Made by a program: the position numbers and the translations under genes. This document shows, in pieces, positions 29,960 to 38,415 of a stretch of DNA of 64,000 nt. Origin of the DNA: an uncultured Saccharospirillaceae bacterium (GTDB taxonomy: Bacteria > Pseudomonadota > Gammaproteobacteria > Pseudomonadales > Oceanobacteraceae); NCBI GenBank assembly GCA_947499545.1, contig CANMOZ010000019.1, forward strand, positions 16,160-80,159. Direction: 5' to 3'. Position 1 is the stretch's first letter; each line of letters starts with the position of its first letter. The notes under the pieces were generated by a model that saw only the letters and a list, made by a program, of their open reading frames with translations, made no database searches and was not told the DNA's origin.

Positions 29960-30712
29960 CTATAAAAAGTTGTGTTTCTTAATTATATTTGTCAGCTTTC
30001 CTGATCTAGCTAAATTTTTTAATGCGTTGTTTAGAGATTCGATTACCTCCAAACCATCTTCTTTGCTTTTTCTTATTGTTACGTATAACGCTCTTTTTTT
30101 AAGAACCGGTTCAACTTGGAATATCTTATTCAAAGAATCTGGATAGTGATTATTAATGTGATCAATAACTACGAGGCGACCTTGCACAATTAGATCAATT
30201 CGACCTGCCAATAACTTCCTTACAAGTGAATCCACATTTGGACTGCTTTCTTTTTTCAAGAAATCTGCTTCATCAAACTCTATTGAATTAGACACTCCAG
30301 CGAGAGTTCCAATAGTATACGGCGTTAGATCCTTTAAAGTTTTATAAGTTATAAGTGGTTTGCTAGAGAGCTGAAAAAAAGTTTCTTCCGCATAAAATAT
30401 TGGTGCCGAATAGTGCATAATCTGCATTCTTTCATCAGTTTTATACGCACCTAAAAGACCATCTTTCTGATTCGACTTAACATCCCATAAAGCCCTTTCC
30501 CATGGCACAAAGTAAACCTTTACAGAATACTTTGTAGTAGAAAATGCCGTGGATACTATATCTGCAACTATTCCATTATCTTTTAATTCTTCACCATAGT
30601 ATGGAGGCCAATTCAAGGTTGTAAGTTGAATTGTATTTTCTGAGCTATAGCTATTAAATGCGTAGAACAAACTAAGTCTTAGTATCAAATCTAGACAGAT
30701 CATTCTTTTCAT
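29960..30712 (-). CDS. Periplasmic solute-binding protein, SBP_bac_3 type
   Basis: 250 residues from ATG 30712, with a signal peptide (segment near residues 5-20). The mature domain begins IQLTTLNWPPYYGEELKDNG and has the PWER motif (VPWERALWDV) and GLLGAYKTDERMQ. It is closest in layout to the copy at 17982-18725. Inserted between two holin copies, so it is phage-borne or phage-adjacent cargo. The longer frame to 30790 has no signal peptide logic. Confidence 0.85.
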   Translation of the reverse strand: MKRMICLDLILRLSLFYAFNSYSSENTIQLTTLNWPPYYGEELKDNGIVADIVSTAFSTTKYSVKVYFVPWERALWDVKSNQKDGLLGAYKTDERMQIMHYSAPIFYAEETFFQLSSKPLITYKTLKDLTPYTIGTLAGVSNSIEFDEADFLKKESSPNVDSLVRKLLAGRIDLIVQGRLVVIDHINNHYPDSLNKIFQVEPVLKKRALYVTIRKSKEDGLEVIESLNNALKNLARSGKLTNIIKKHNFL

Positions 30713-30925
30713 AGTAAGCCTACTCAAACCTAAAACATCCCTATTTTCTAATATGAATCTATTGGCGCTTGAACTCTTGAACAATATCATTTGCTATAAA
30801 TAATTAACATTGTTCCACGAGCCAATCTATTGAATTAGACACTCGAAAGATCAACCCTAACATGAAATCTTCTTCTGAATTCAGCACTTACAATAATAGC
30901 CCAATACAGGCTCGACTTCTTTAAA

Positions 30926-30945
30926 GAAATCTTGCTAGAGGAAAT
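30926..30945 (+). repeat. 20-bp element copy 2 (upstream of holin 1)
   Basis: GAAATCTTGCTAGAGGAAAT. A TAAACA -10-like hexamer follows 16 bases after GAGGAA, and the holin GTG start is 56 bases downstream. Confidence 0.8.
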
Positions 30946-31000
30946 GTTTACTCACTTCCTAAACACTAAACCCCATCAATGACTTAGCGGATATGGACAA

Positions 31001-31330
31001 GTGAAATCCAAAGCTGAACGTCTGGCCATTCAATGGGGTCTGCCCATCATCATTGCTTTGTTAGCAGTGGCCGTTCGGCTGATTTTCAAAGCAGATAAGC
31101 TGTCACTTGCCAGTTTGCTCTGTGGAATCATCATTGGGTTGTTCGTGGGTGCCATGGTCAATTTGGCTTTGGATGATGTGTTTTCATTATCCGACGGTGA
31201 ACGCGGTGCCATTGTGGGTGTAGCTGTTGTGTTAGCCGAAGATTTGATCGCAGCCCTACTTAACCTTGGTCATCAATTACGTAAGCACCCAGAACGCATC
31301 CTCGAACTACTCTTCAAAGCAAAAAAATAA
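31001..31330 (+). CDS. Phage holin-like protein, copy 1
   Basis: 109 residues starting at GTG 31001. Two to three membrane segments (about 10-30, 38-58, and a weaker one near 72-88) and a basic C-terminus (RKHPERILELLFKAKK) fit a phage holin, which permeabilises the inner membrane for lysis. It is almost identical to the gene at 58172-58501, which directly precedes the terminase genes. The ribosome site lies in a leader hairpin. Here the downstream packaging genes are missing. Confidence 0.78.
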   Translation: MKSKAERLAIQWGLPIIIALLAVAVRLIFKADKLSLASLLCGIIIGLFVGAMVNLALDDVFSLSDGERGAIVGVAVVLAEDLIAALLNLGHQLRKHPERILELLFKAKK

Positions 31331-31342
31331 AAGGACCGACTC

Positions 31343-31540
31343 ATGAGATCAACCGCTAAACCTTGGTGGCAATCATAAACGATTTGGGGTGGTGCTAGTT
31401 TAGCGGGTTTGTTTGGTGTAGATATTGATGCATCAACTCAAGATGGCATCGTGCAAAACATTTTATCCATTGCCTCTGGTGTAGGTGGTTTGATTGCGAT
31501 TCACGGACGTTTAAAAGCAGAGCAAGGTGTTAGGGCTTAA
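31343..31540 (+). pseudogene. Broken copy of the small phage protein after holin
   Basis: MRSTAKPWWQS is followed by TAA, and about 18 bases are missing compared with the intact copy at 58514-58732. The 3' part (LAGLFGVDIDASTQDGIVQN) is kept. The gene is inactive. Confidence 0.85.
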
Positions 31541-31557
31541 TTGGTATTTTTCCGTCA

Positions 31558-31683
31558 CAGGTTGAGCGTTTGTATGCGATCAATTTAGGATAGGCTTTTC
31601 GCATTCCCTTGGATGATTATGAAGCACTACTGCCTAAGGAAGGCTTCGTAATCTTCCAAGCTAAGGGCTTGCGGTACAACTAA
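31558..31683 (+). pseudogene. Phage gene fragment with in-frame stop
   Basis: One frame reads QVERLYAINLG, a TAG, then AFRIPLDDYEALLPKEGFVI and FQAKGLRYN to a stop. I do not recognise the family. It lies in the phage strand after the holin pair and seems to be the 3' end of a small phage gene. Confidence 0.5.
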
Positions 31684-31798
31684 TATCAGATCAAATACGC
31701 AGAACACAGCTTCTCTCTACAAACAGCAACCACTACAATGCATTTCAAAATGTATGGCTGCTGTTTAATTCATTAAAGCACTGAATACAGCTAGCTAT

Positions 31799-32272
31799 TT
31801 ATTTTGAAACCGCCATTTCTAACACCGCCTTTGAAAATGTGGTCTCATCTGACAACCGAGATCGAGCTTTCAATTCCTCAAGCAGGTATAGAATTTCAAC
31901 TCTAGCCCCCACCTTGAATAAATTTGTATCAGCTAAAGAGTCCACATAAATACTCTCAGTCAATGTAGAAAAGTCATCATCTATTAGCATATCAAATGTA
32001 TTTGGGCCTAAGCTTTCATCCACGCCTGTTACATATACTTTCTCAATAACACCAGCAACATGTTGCTTCGGCATTTTTCCAGATCGTATATTCTTCCACC
32101 ATTCATCAGAACCAAACAATCCATAAGTTCCCTTAAGGCCTATATTTGGTTTAGTTTCATCCATTGTCAAAGCCTGAGTCTTAGCCACTTGCTCTGGATC
32201 AGCTTTTAATTCGTTTTCAAGTTGATAGACCAACTTCATTGGCTCCAGAAAATCTTCTTCGTTTAAAAACAT
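31799..32272 (-). CDS. Unrecognised cytosolic cargo protein
   Basis: 157 residues from ATG 32272. No signal peptide or membrane segment. A C-terminal region VGARVEILYLLEELKARSRL looks helical. The gene is opposite in strand to the flanking phage genes and AT-rich. Function unknown; immunity or accessory roles are only guesses. Confidence 0.6.
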   Translation of the reverse strand: MFLNEEDFLEPMKLVYQLENELKADPEQVAKTQALTMDETKPNIGLKGTYGLFGSDEWWKNIRSGKMPKQHVAGVIEKVYVTGVDESLGPNTFDMLIDDDFSTLTESIYVDSLADTNLFKVGARVEILYLLEELKARSRLSDETTFSKAVLEMAVSK

Positions 32273-32503
32273 ATGCAACCTTAATTTATCAATTCAAATT
32301 TCAACATTTCGTCATTAAATAATCTTTATAGCCTTTCCCAATGAAAAGCAGGCGAATAATGTGACCCAAATCCAACCCAATCTCATGGAATGCCCTGAAT
32401 ATAATTCCTCCAAAAAAGTTCCTCAGATTTTACGGGGTACCCAAAGCTGGAGCAAAAACCATCCATGCGCGCTAGATTATAGACGTAATAGATTTGATTA
32501 AAC

Positions 32504-32920
32504 ATGAAATGTGTGCTTGCATACAGGCAGAATGCAAGGACTGGTCTCTATCTTGGTAAGCAGTCAATCTCAATTAGGATAGCTGTTTATGGTGTGATTC
32601 CCCTAGGTAGCAGGGGTTGGAAATCATCCAAGAAGATGAGAATAGCCTGTCCGAAATTGATCGCTTACGAGCGTTTTGGTATTGATCAGTTTGAACCGAG
32701 CATTGACCGATCGTTAATTTGGAGCGTGGAATTCTCGCAGCAACTTTGGATTGGCAAGAGTGTTTGGGACGACGAAGCTTTCCCAGCAAGAGTTGCCAAC
32801 CAATTAGCCAAAGATAACAATCAACCCATTCGAGCAAAACCTAAAGACCCATCTAATCGCCAAAGCGAGTGGGAATCCTTAACCCCACCAACTCATATCA
32901 CGAATGGTGAGACCTCATAA
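32504..32920 (+). pseudogene. Phage gene interrupted by a MITE-like element
   Basis: The open frame reads through the 113-bp element at 32556-32668, so the N-terminal 50 residues are an artefact. After it the frame ERFGIDQFEPSIDRSLIWSV continues to 32920, with WIGKSVWDDEAFPARVANQL. This 3' part is immediately upstream of the spike gene and has phage-like composition, but I cannot name it. Confidence 0.55.
32556..32668 (+). mobile_element. MITE-like element, copy 1 (113 bp)
   Basis: Terminal inverted repeats GTAAGCAGTCAATCTC and GAAATTGATCGCTTAC bound 113 bases with no coding capacity. A second copy lies inverted at 45155-45268, about 80 percent identical over its length. Both interrupt phage genes. 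No transposase is present inside. Confidence 0.78.
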
Positions 32921-33448
32921 ACGCCTGAGGGCTTTTCTGAACTGGAAAGGCGCCTTGCTGATATCGTTAAGATTGGCGTGATACAAGAAGCCAACCACGC
33001 TGACAAAAAGCTACACATTGCAATGAGCGAGACACAAACGGCTTGGCTGCCTTGGTCCTCTGAGATTGAGAATAACTTCATAGAGTGGCAGCCATTAAGG
33101 GTTGGGCAACAAGTGGTCCTAGTTGCTCCATCCAGTGAACTAAATGAGGCTGTTATCGTTTGGAAGTTATACGGTGGAGGACCTGAAGCGCCTGCCGGTG
33201 ATGAAACCTTAGACCTCATCCAGTTCGACGATGGCATCAGGCTGCAATATGACAGCTCTGCGCATTGCCTAACCGCAGAGGTTGGGGTTTGTTCGTTTAC
33301 AGTGGATCAAAGCTCGATCCAACTCAAGAGCGGAAGCAGCCAGCTAGACTTAACCGCAGGGGCCATCAAGCTTGATTCTAACAGTAGCTCAGTGCTGCTG
33401 GATGCCAGCGGGGTTAAGCTAAATGGCGTGGTTATTGAATTGAATTAA
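32921..33448 (+). CDS. Phage baseplate spike protein, P2 gpV type
   Basis: The frame TPEGFSELERRLADIVKIG, then VIQEANHADKKLHIAM and a repetitive beta region (LDLTAGAIKLDSNSSSVLLD, KLNGVVIELN) matches the gpV spike: an OB-like N-terminal domain and a C-terminal beta-helix that pierces the outer membrane. No ATG fits the start; TAA 32918 immediately precedes the frame, and GTG 32978 is the first good start codon but would trim the N-terminus. The normal start may have been mutated. Its last 35 codons are duplicated at 37310-37418. Confidence 0.75.
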   Translation, partial: TPEGFSELERRLADIVKIGVIQEANHADKKLHIAMSETQTAWLPWSSEIENNFIEWQPLRVGQQVVLVAPSSELNEAVIVWKLYGGGPEAPAGDETLDLIQFDDGIRLQYDSSAHCLTAEVGVCSFTVDQSSIQLKSGSSQLDLTAGAIKLDSNSSSVLLDASGVKLNGVVIELN

Positions 33449-33573
33449 GTTAAGTTAATCTTTGAATAATAAGGGAGCCTATCAAAAATTTGTTTTATCA
33501 GTCAACTCTATTTCAATTTTGTACCGGAAATAGAGCTTGCTGCATACAAACTAAGGAATCAAAGGATATAGTG

Positions 33574-34314
33574 ATGCCTGCAACATTGAAAACAATTCAT
33601 TCCATTTTAAAGAGATTCTTAAAGCTAAGCATCATTTCTGCACTTATCAGCAGTGCCCACGCAAATGAGATTAGCTGTGTTACCGAATCTTATCACCCAT
33701 ACACATACAACAAAGACAATGTAGTTACAGGAAGCGCAACAAAATTTGTAGTAAAAATTTTAAACACAGCAGGTTTGACATGTAAATTAGAGCTTCTGCC
33801 CTGGGCAAGGACATATCACAGAGCTTTAAATGTACCAAACACAGTAATTTTTATGCTAGCTAGAACTGAGCTAAGAGAAAATAAGTTTTTATGGATAGGA
33901 CCTATAGTTAAACCAATCCCAATATCATTTTTTACTATAAACAACCCTAACCTCAACCTAGAATTAAACACGTCTTCAAGGATTGGCGTTGTAAATGGAA
34001 CGGCTTATCATGATTACCTTAAAAGTAAGAACTTTATGCACATCAAACAAGTACCCGATTACAGCACATTAATTCCGTTACTGCTCCAAAGAAGAGTAGA
34101 TTTCATCTTTCTTCAAAACAAAACTTTCAACAAACTAAATAAAGAAGCCAGTAAAAACTTGGCGAATAGTAATTTTTTCAAGCTGATTGAAACACCTTTA
34201 GAAGTGACAGAGTATCTTGCCATGAATATAAACAGCTCGAAGGTTCTTTATGAAAAATTAAAGAATACATACGATCAACTAATAACTGAAGGCGATTTAA
34301 AACTTATAGAATAA
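33574..34314 (+). CDS. Periplasmic solute-binding protein, SBP_bac_3-like, diverged
   Basis: 246 residues from ATG 33574 with AAAGGA eight bases upstream. A signal peptide ends near SAHA. The mature part begins EISCVTESYHPYTYNKDNVV and has the PWAR motif (LPWARTYHRA), then MLARTELRENKFLWIGPI. It is the most diverged of the set. It sits between the spike and PAAR genes of a contractile tail, on the phage strand, so it is cargo. Confidence 0.8.
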   Translation: MPATLKTIHSILKRFLKLSIISALISSAHANEISCVTESYHPYTYNKDNVVTGSATKFVVKILNTAGLTCKLELLPWARTYHRALNVPNTVIFMLARTELRENKFLWIGPIVKPIPISFFTINNPNLNLELNTSSRIGVVNGTAYHDYLKSKNFMHIKQVPDYSTLIPLLLQRRVDFIFLQNKTFNKLNKEASKNLANSNFFKLIETPLEVTEYLAMNINSSKVLYEKLKNTYDQLITEGDLKLIE

Positions 34315-34348
34315 AGCAAATTTTGGTATTTAGAGACATACCAGAACC

Positions 34349-34639
34349 TTGAAACTCCTAATAGCCCTTGAGTGCGATCTTTGTACAGGCCATGATGAAT
34401 TCCTACCTCACACCGGAAAGGCGTCGGGTTTAGGGGTTTACGTCAATGGTAAAGCAGAACACGCTCAAAGAGACAAGTGGAATACCCATTGTAATTCCAG
34501 ACCCCACTGCCATGACGGTGTAGTGGTGGGTGGTAGTCAATCGGTCTTGGTGAATGGCAAATCTCTAGCGCGAGCAGGTGATACGATTAGTTGTGGTTCT
34601 AAGATTGCCGGGAGAAGTGGTTCGGTGTTTGTGGGGTAG
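34349..34639 (+). CDS. PAAR-motif tail tip protein
   Basis: About 96 residues. DLCTGHDEF near residue 10, GVYVNGKAEHAQRDKWNTH, HCHDGVVVGGSQSVLVNGK and a final GDTISCGSKIAGRSGSVFVG show the PAAR repeat pattern with conserved Cys and His that bind a metal at the tip of the spike. The start is uncertain: the first codons (from TTG 34349) look altered, and no clear ribosome site is visible. It follows an inserted SBP gene after the spike gene, its natural partner. Confidence 0.8.
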   Translation: MKLLIALECDLCTGHDEFLPHTGKASGLGVYVNGKAEHAQRDKWNTHCNSRPHCHDGVVVGGSQSVLVNGKSLARAGDTISCGSKIAGRSGSVFVG

Positions 34640-34688
34640 TTCAGCTTTCAATATTCAGTGAATAATTTTCATAATAAATCGTGAACGC

Positions 34689-34949
34689 TCACGTAAACAA
34701 CATCATCACCCCAGAACCTACCAACAGTATTGTAAAGTGCAGTATGCCCCAGCTAAATCGATCTAATAACCACAAAAAGGCAAATGTAATAGCAAATGTG
34801 ATAGCACCAAAAATCACTAGTCCTGTAAAGTCCCAATCATACATCATAGAGTAAGCAGTCATAATGACTGTGTAAAAAATAGCACAATGTAAAGGTTTTC
34901 GTGTTTGATAAACTAAGCCAATGATGGCAATCAAAACTATAATTTTCAT
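34689..34949 (-). CDS. Small membrane protein of unknown function
   Basis: About 86 residues from ATG 34949 with three hydrophobic segments covering most of the protein. No motif is recognised. Opposite strand to phage genes and located directly after PAAR, before a copy of the W-gene promoter region, as for other cargo. Confidence 0.6.
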   Translation of the reverse strand: MKIIVLIAIIGLVYQTRKPLHCAIFYTVIMTAYSMMYDWDFTGLVIFGAITFAITFAFLWLLDRFSWGILHFTILLVGSGVMMLFT

Positions 34950-35132
34950 CTTACACCCAACCACCGTCACCATCTATACAACTTGAACCCATCTGATGAG
35001 CTTTCCAAACGTAAGATTTTAAAAAGAGATGACTGATCATAACTAAAGATCATGTAAAAAATATGTAAAATACGCTTTAAACTGCCGTTATTGGCGAACC
35101 ATCATTGTAATAATTCCTCACCAACATATATG

Positions 35133-35152
35133 GAAAAACTACCAGAGGAAAT
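35133..35152 (+). repeat. 20-bp element copy 3 (upstream of W remnant 1)
   Basis: GAAAAACTACCAGAGGAAAT. The upstream 110 bases (from about 35020) are also similar to those before copy 4 (from about 36625), including GTAAAATACGCTTTAA, so the duplication includes more than the element. Confidence 0.8.
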
Positions 35153-35190
35153 AACTTCACTCTTTCCGCATTAACTTATCCATGCACGGC

Positions 35191-35262
35191 ATTAGCATCC
35201 TAACAGGCAAGTGGCCCTCGGCTAGAGACCATCTCAAGCAATCCATTATTAACCACTATCCA
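35191..35262 (+). pseudogene. Truncated 5' end of baseplate gene W, remnant 1
   Basis: ISILTGKWPSARDHLKQSII matches the start of the intact W gene at 40486, but the initiation codon is ATT and similarity stops after about 24 codons. Followed by 190 bases without a gene (to 35448). Confidence 0.8.
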
Positions 35263-35448
35263 GAAAAAGAGTCGCACCCATCTCCGATAGGCTAAATGTT
35301 AAAGATGAGTGGGCGGATTATCATACAGGAACACTGCCCAGGGAGACGAATACACCGCGTCCCCTTGCTAGGGGACACAAAATATTTCAGAAGAAACCCA
35401 TAGAAGTCGACTCACGCTCGCTAGCTTATATCAACTCATCAGCAACAT

Positions 35449-36123
35449 TTAAAGTTCGACGTGACTGTGTAATGCCGCTTTTAATGCGGGAGTGACTAAG
35501 CCTAGGTTCCAGTTTTTATTAAAGTCATTAAGCACAATGAAGTTAGGAATTCCTACAGAGGTCGTACATTGTCTGATTGCATTATCGAAACGTTTGTTTC
35601 TAAGCAACACAGAACGAATAACGCACTTTGCTACTATTATGTCTTCACTCGAAGAACCACAAGACACAGTTCTATTAGTGCCAATAAACGCCTTGGCATG
35701 TGCTCGTTTCATTCCATTGACTAAACTGCCTTGGGTTGTCCCAGCGCCGGAATTACAGGAGTGAGTGTAAAAAATGGTGTTGTCATTAAAGTTGACATTT
35801 GTAGCGATTTCATTTCCCGACAACGTACCGGATTGATCTCCTAAAACGATGTCAGTGCTGCTACTGTGCGAAATATTGACGAAAAACTGCAAGCGTGGAC
35901 ATTGCATGTAACTAAGCATATTGTGCTTGGTGTGCTCGCTCACAGTGAGGGTTTTTACTTTATACAAAGCTCTCTCCCCCCAACCCGCTATTACCTCTGC
36001 GTCTGACTTCGCTTGAGGAATCGCATTGGCGACAACCATTTCCACATTAGGGTCTGGGCAGGTATAGGCATTGGCGTAGCATATGGGTAAAAGAACTAAT
36101 AACCCCATCGCCAGTTTTTTCAT
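35449..36123 (-). CDS. Secreted caspase-like (clan CD) peptidase candidate
   Basis: 224 residues from ATG 36123 with a signal peptide ending near ANA. The centre shows FFVNISHSSS (His86) and, after a 30-residue beta-loop section, IFYTHSCNSG (Cys123). A hydrophobic strand plus His, then a strand plus [A/S]C-x-SG, is the catalytic dyad pattern of clan CD peptidases (caspase, gingipain, legumain). Several other Cys residues could form disulfides. It is the second gene of a pair: the 36148-36492 gene ends 24 bases upstream. Flanked by phage W-gene remnants. Function as a secreted protease or toxin is inference. Confidence 0.6.
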   Translation of the reverse strand: MKKLAMGLLVLLPICYANAYTCPDPNVEMVVANAIPQAKSDAEVIAGWGERALYKVKTLTVSEHTKHNMLSYMQCPRLQFFVNISHSSSTDIVLGDQSGTLSGNEIATNVNFNDNTIFYTHSCNSGAGTTQGSLVNGMKRAHAKAFIGTNRTVSCGSSSEDIIVAKCVIRSVLLRNKRFDNAIRQCTTSVGIPNFIVLNDFNKNWNLGLVTPALKAALHSHVEL

Positions 36124-36147
36124 TGGTCTCATGGCGAATCCTATGGG

Positions 36148-36492
36148 TTAGTCACGATATACACGAATGCTATCGAAATCGTTACAGTCATTTCCGTAGT
36201 GGTCTGTTACAGAGACTTTGGCGCGTAGTGAAAATGCCATATTAATAGCTGCAATCAGAGCGTGACCTTGAGTATCGTTACCGTTAATACGGTAGTTGAG
36301 TGGTAAACGTCTTCCGTTAGAAAATTCTACCACAACTGCAGAGTTTGTATCTGATCCGCCTTCGAAACCTTTGACATCCCCACTTTCTATGCTTTTGATG
36401 GTCAGGCTATTTATGCACTCTTTCCCGCTGGCAAGAGCAAAATTTGCAGCGAAAGCAGCAGCCAATAGCAAAACAAACGTATATTTTTTCAT
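36148..36492 (-). CDS. Small secreted OB-fold-like protein, possibly toxin-B-subunit-like
   Basis: 114 residues with a signal peptide ending near ALASG. The mature part has two Cys (GKECINS and GNDCNDF), a basic strand NGRRLPLNYRI, a central helix ALIAAINMAFSL and a final VSVTDHYGNDC block. A strand-rich domain with a central helix recalls small OB-fold proteins such as B subunits of AB5 toxins, but I cannot prove homology. It is cotranscribed with the caspase-like gene downstream. Confidence 0.6.
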   Translation of the reverse strand: MKKYTFVLLLAAAFAANFALASGKECINSLTIKSIESGDVKGFEGGSDTNSAVVVEFSNGRRLPLNYRINGNDTQGHALIAAINMAFSLRAKVSVTDHYGNDCNDFDSIRVYRD

Positions 36493-36737
36493 TACTGTAC
36501 CTCTTATGATATTGGTTAGGAACTGACATAGTTAAATTAAACAGTTGAAACAAGAATTTCTTGCTTAGCTCTAGCTATTTGTTGCCATAAGCTCCATGCA
36601 CCCAATCCTTGCACAACGAGATGGCTTATCATGACCAAGGACTATGTAAAGAATATGTAAAATACGCTTTAAGCTTTGCTAAATTAAAGTTGGTGTTGGT
36701 ATATCATCATTATTGTAACTACTCACCACCGCGTATG

Positions 36738-36757
36738 GAAAAACCACCAGAGGAAAT
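36738..36757 (+). repeat. 20-bp element copy 4 (upstream of W/H/V chimera)
   Basis: GAAAAACCACCAGAGGAAAT. The downstream AACCTCGCTCTTTCCGCATC is nearly the same as after copies 3 and 5. Confidence 0.85.
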
Positions 36758-36795
36758 AACCTCGCTCTTTCCGCATCCTCTTACCCATGAACGGT

Positions 36796-37418
36796 ATGAG
36801 CATCCTAACAGGCAAGTGGCACTCGACTGAGGAGCATCTAAAGCAATCCATCGTTGACACTCTCTAGACCCTACTGGGCAGTCGGGTGATGCTGCGCGAC
36901 TATGGCAGCGATCTTTTTTACAGGACCCTTTTAAAACACTCAACGCGGTTCCGGGTGAAGTGATTGCAGAGCATTTAATTCACGTCATGTTGAAGGATGA
37001 AGGCCCTGACGAATACGAAGTGGGTGAATTCGGGATGTATACGGATACCGGAATTTTATTTGTGCTCTATTCTCAAGAAGCCGAAAAAGGTTGGGTGCTG
37101 GATAAAAACAAACTGGCAACGCTACTGCTCGCGATTGATATTACCCTCACGCATGCCTGCACCGACAACATTGAATTTGGCAGTGTTGAATTTATCAGCC
37201 CACCGGCGACTTATGAACGTAAAGGTATTGTGCAATTCGCTGATCAAGAAAGCGTGCTCACTTCCAAACATGATCAAGTACATACAGTCGTTATTTGTTG
37301 GGCAAGTGGCTTATTAGACTTAACTGCAGAGGCCATCAAGCTTGATTCTAACGGTAGCTCGGCTCTACTGGATGCCAATGGAGTTAAGGTGAATGGAGTT
37401 GTGATAGAACTTAATTAA
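36796..37418 (+). pseudogene. Chimeric remnant: W start joined to fibre H and spike V end
   Basis: 36796 to about 36922 is the 5' part of W (with a stop: DTL then TAG). It is joined to an internal part of tail fibre H (about 36925-37307, VIAEHLIHVMLKDEGPDEYE). That in turn is joined to the last 35 codons of spike V (LLDLTAEAIKLDSNGSSALL, ending at 37418). A 24-base deletion also lies near 37279. The H and V parts form one open frame (36960-37418), but the product would have no known role. Confidence 0.88.
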
Positions 37419-37430
37419 TTTATTTTCCTA

Positions 37431-38210
37431 CTATAATTTTATATCGCGATCAAAAGCAAGATACCAAGCACCAATATCTAAATTAAGATCCAAATCTCTA
37501 TTTAACCTATCTAAATATGCATATAGTTTATTTAGATAAATTTCATCTACAGAATCAACAGCATTTTCAATTGGATTTAATTTCCTATCGTTATATACGC
37601 AAGATAATTCACGAATCAACCCCGCCAACCACTGACAAGCCATGTATTGCTCAAGCCAAAATTCAAGCCTATTCTGACTCAATATATAAAGACCAATATC
37701 AAGTGAATTCAAATCAATTTTTTTTATTTCAATGATGCCAATACAAATCAAAGCAAAAAACAAGCAAATAAAAACTTCTGGCATGGGTTGCATTGTATAG
37801 GAGACCGTGCTGGAGTCATCGTTTTCAATGGGCGCACCAACCAGATGACCTTCGAAAATTTTAAACCAACACAACAACTCACTTTTGACATCGATGGCAA
37901 TTGCAGTATTAAAAAGAGCAACACACTTTTCTTCTATTATATTATCATGCTGTGCTTTTTCCTTTTCAAAGGAACAGTCATAATCTTCAAGCTCCATCAA
38001 GTCAAAAATTATTGTCTGTAGTTCTTCACTACCTTCAGTTTCCAACAACCAATCTTGAATATGAAACGAAAAAAAATACTGATATGCGATATCCAGCGAG
38101 ACAACCCCTTTTTTATACGATCTTAAATACCCTAAAATAGCCAAGCTCAAAATAGCGTCTCTTGCTTTTGGTGACATTTTCATCAAATCAAACCAATAAA
38201 ATATATGCAT
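37431..38210 (-). CDS. Cargo protein, N-terminus resembling DUF3969-type small proteins
   Basis: About 259 residues from ATG 38210. The first 70 residues (KARDAILSLAILGYLRSYKK to IIFDLMELEDYD) resemble DUF3969-type proteins, which occur near toxin-immunity loci. A hydrophobic segment sits in the middle (VFICLFFALICIGIIEI), and the C-terminus is acidic and helical. It lies 12 bases after the phage chimera on the opposite strand. An immunity role is a guess. A GTGCGAGG/CCTCGCAC hairpin spans its upstream region (38217-38237). Confidence 0.55.
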   Translation of the reverse strand: MHIFYWFDLMKMSPKARDAILSLAILGYLRSYKKGVVSLDIAYQYFFSFHIQDWLLETEGSEELQTIIFDLMELEDYDCSFEKEKAQHDNIIEEKCVALFNTAIAIDVKSELLCWFKIFEGHLVGAPIENDDSSTVSYTMQPMPEVFICLFFALICIGIIEIKKIDLNSLDIGLYILSQNRLEFWLEQYMACQWLAGLIRELSCVYNDRKLNPIENAVDSVDEIYLNKLYAYLDRLNRDLDLNLDIGAWYLAFDRDIKL

Positions 38211-38254
38211 GATATTGTGCGAGGCAATCCCTCGCACGCATTATAGGAAACCAT

Positions 38255-38374
38255 CTACAAATCTTGCATTAAACGCCTGGCTGAATGACTACCAGATGCA
38301 CTTCTAGATCTATCTCCAAATGTAGATTGAAAGCTCCCATTCTGAAATTCGGCATTCAAATATGAACTAGACAT
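38255..38374 (-). CDS. 39-residue ORF with strong ribosome site
   Basis: ATG 38374 is preceded by GGGAGGTGGAG, one of the strongest Shine-Dalgarno-like sequences in the window. The product is polar and Ser/Arg-rich (GDRSRSASGSHSARR) with no membrane segment. It is upstream of the 37431 gene on the same strand and could be co-transcribed. It may also be the tail end or a fragment of a larger lost gene. Confidence 0.45.
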   Translation of the reverse strand: MSSSYLNAEFQNGSFQSTFGDRSRSASGSHSARRLMQDL

Positions 38375-38415
38375 ACTATTACTCCACCTCCCTGGGTAAA
38401 CTTTAAAATCATATA

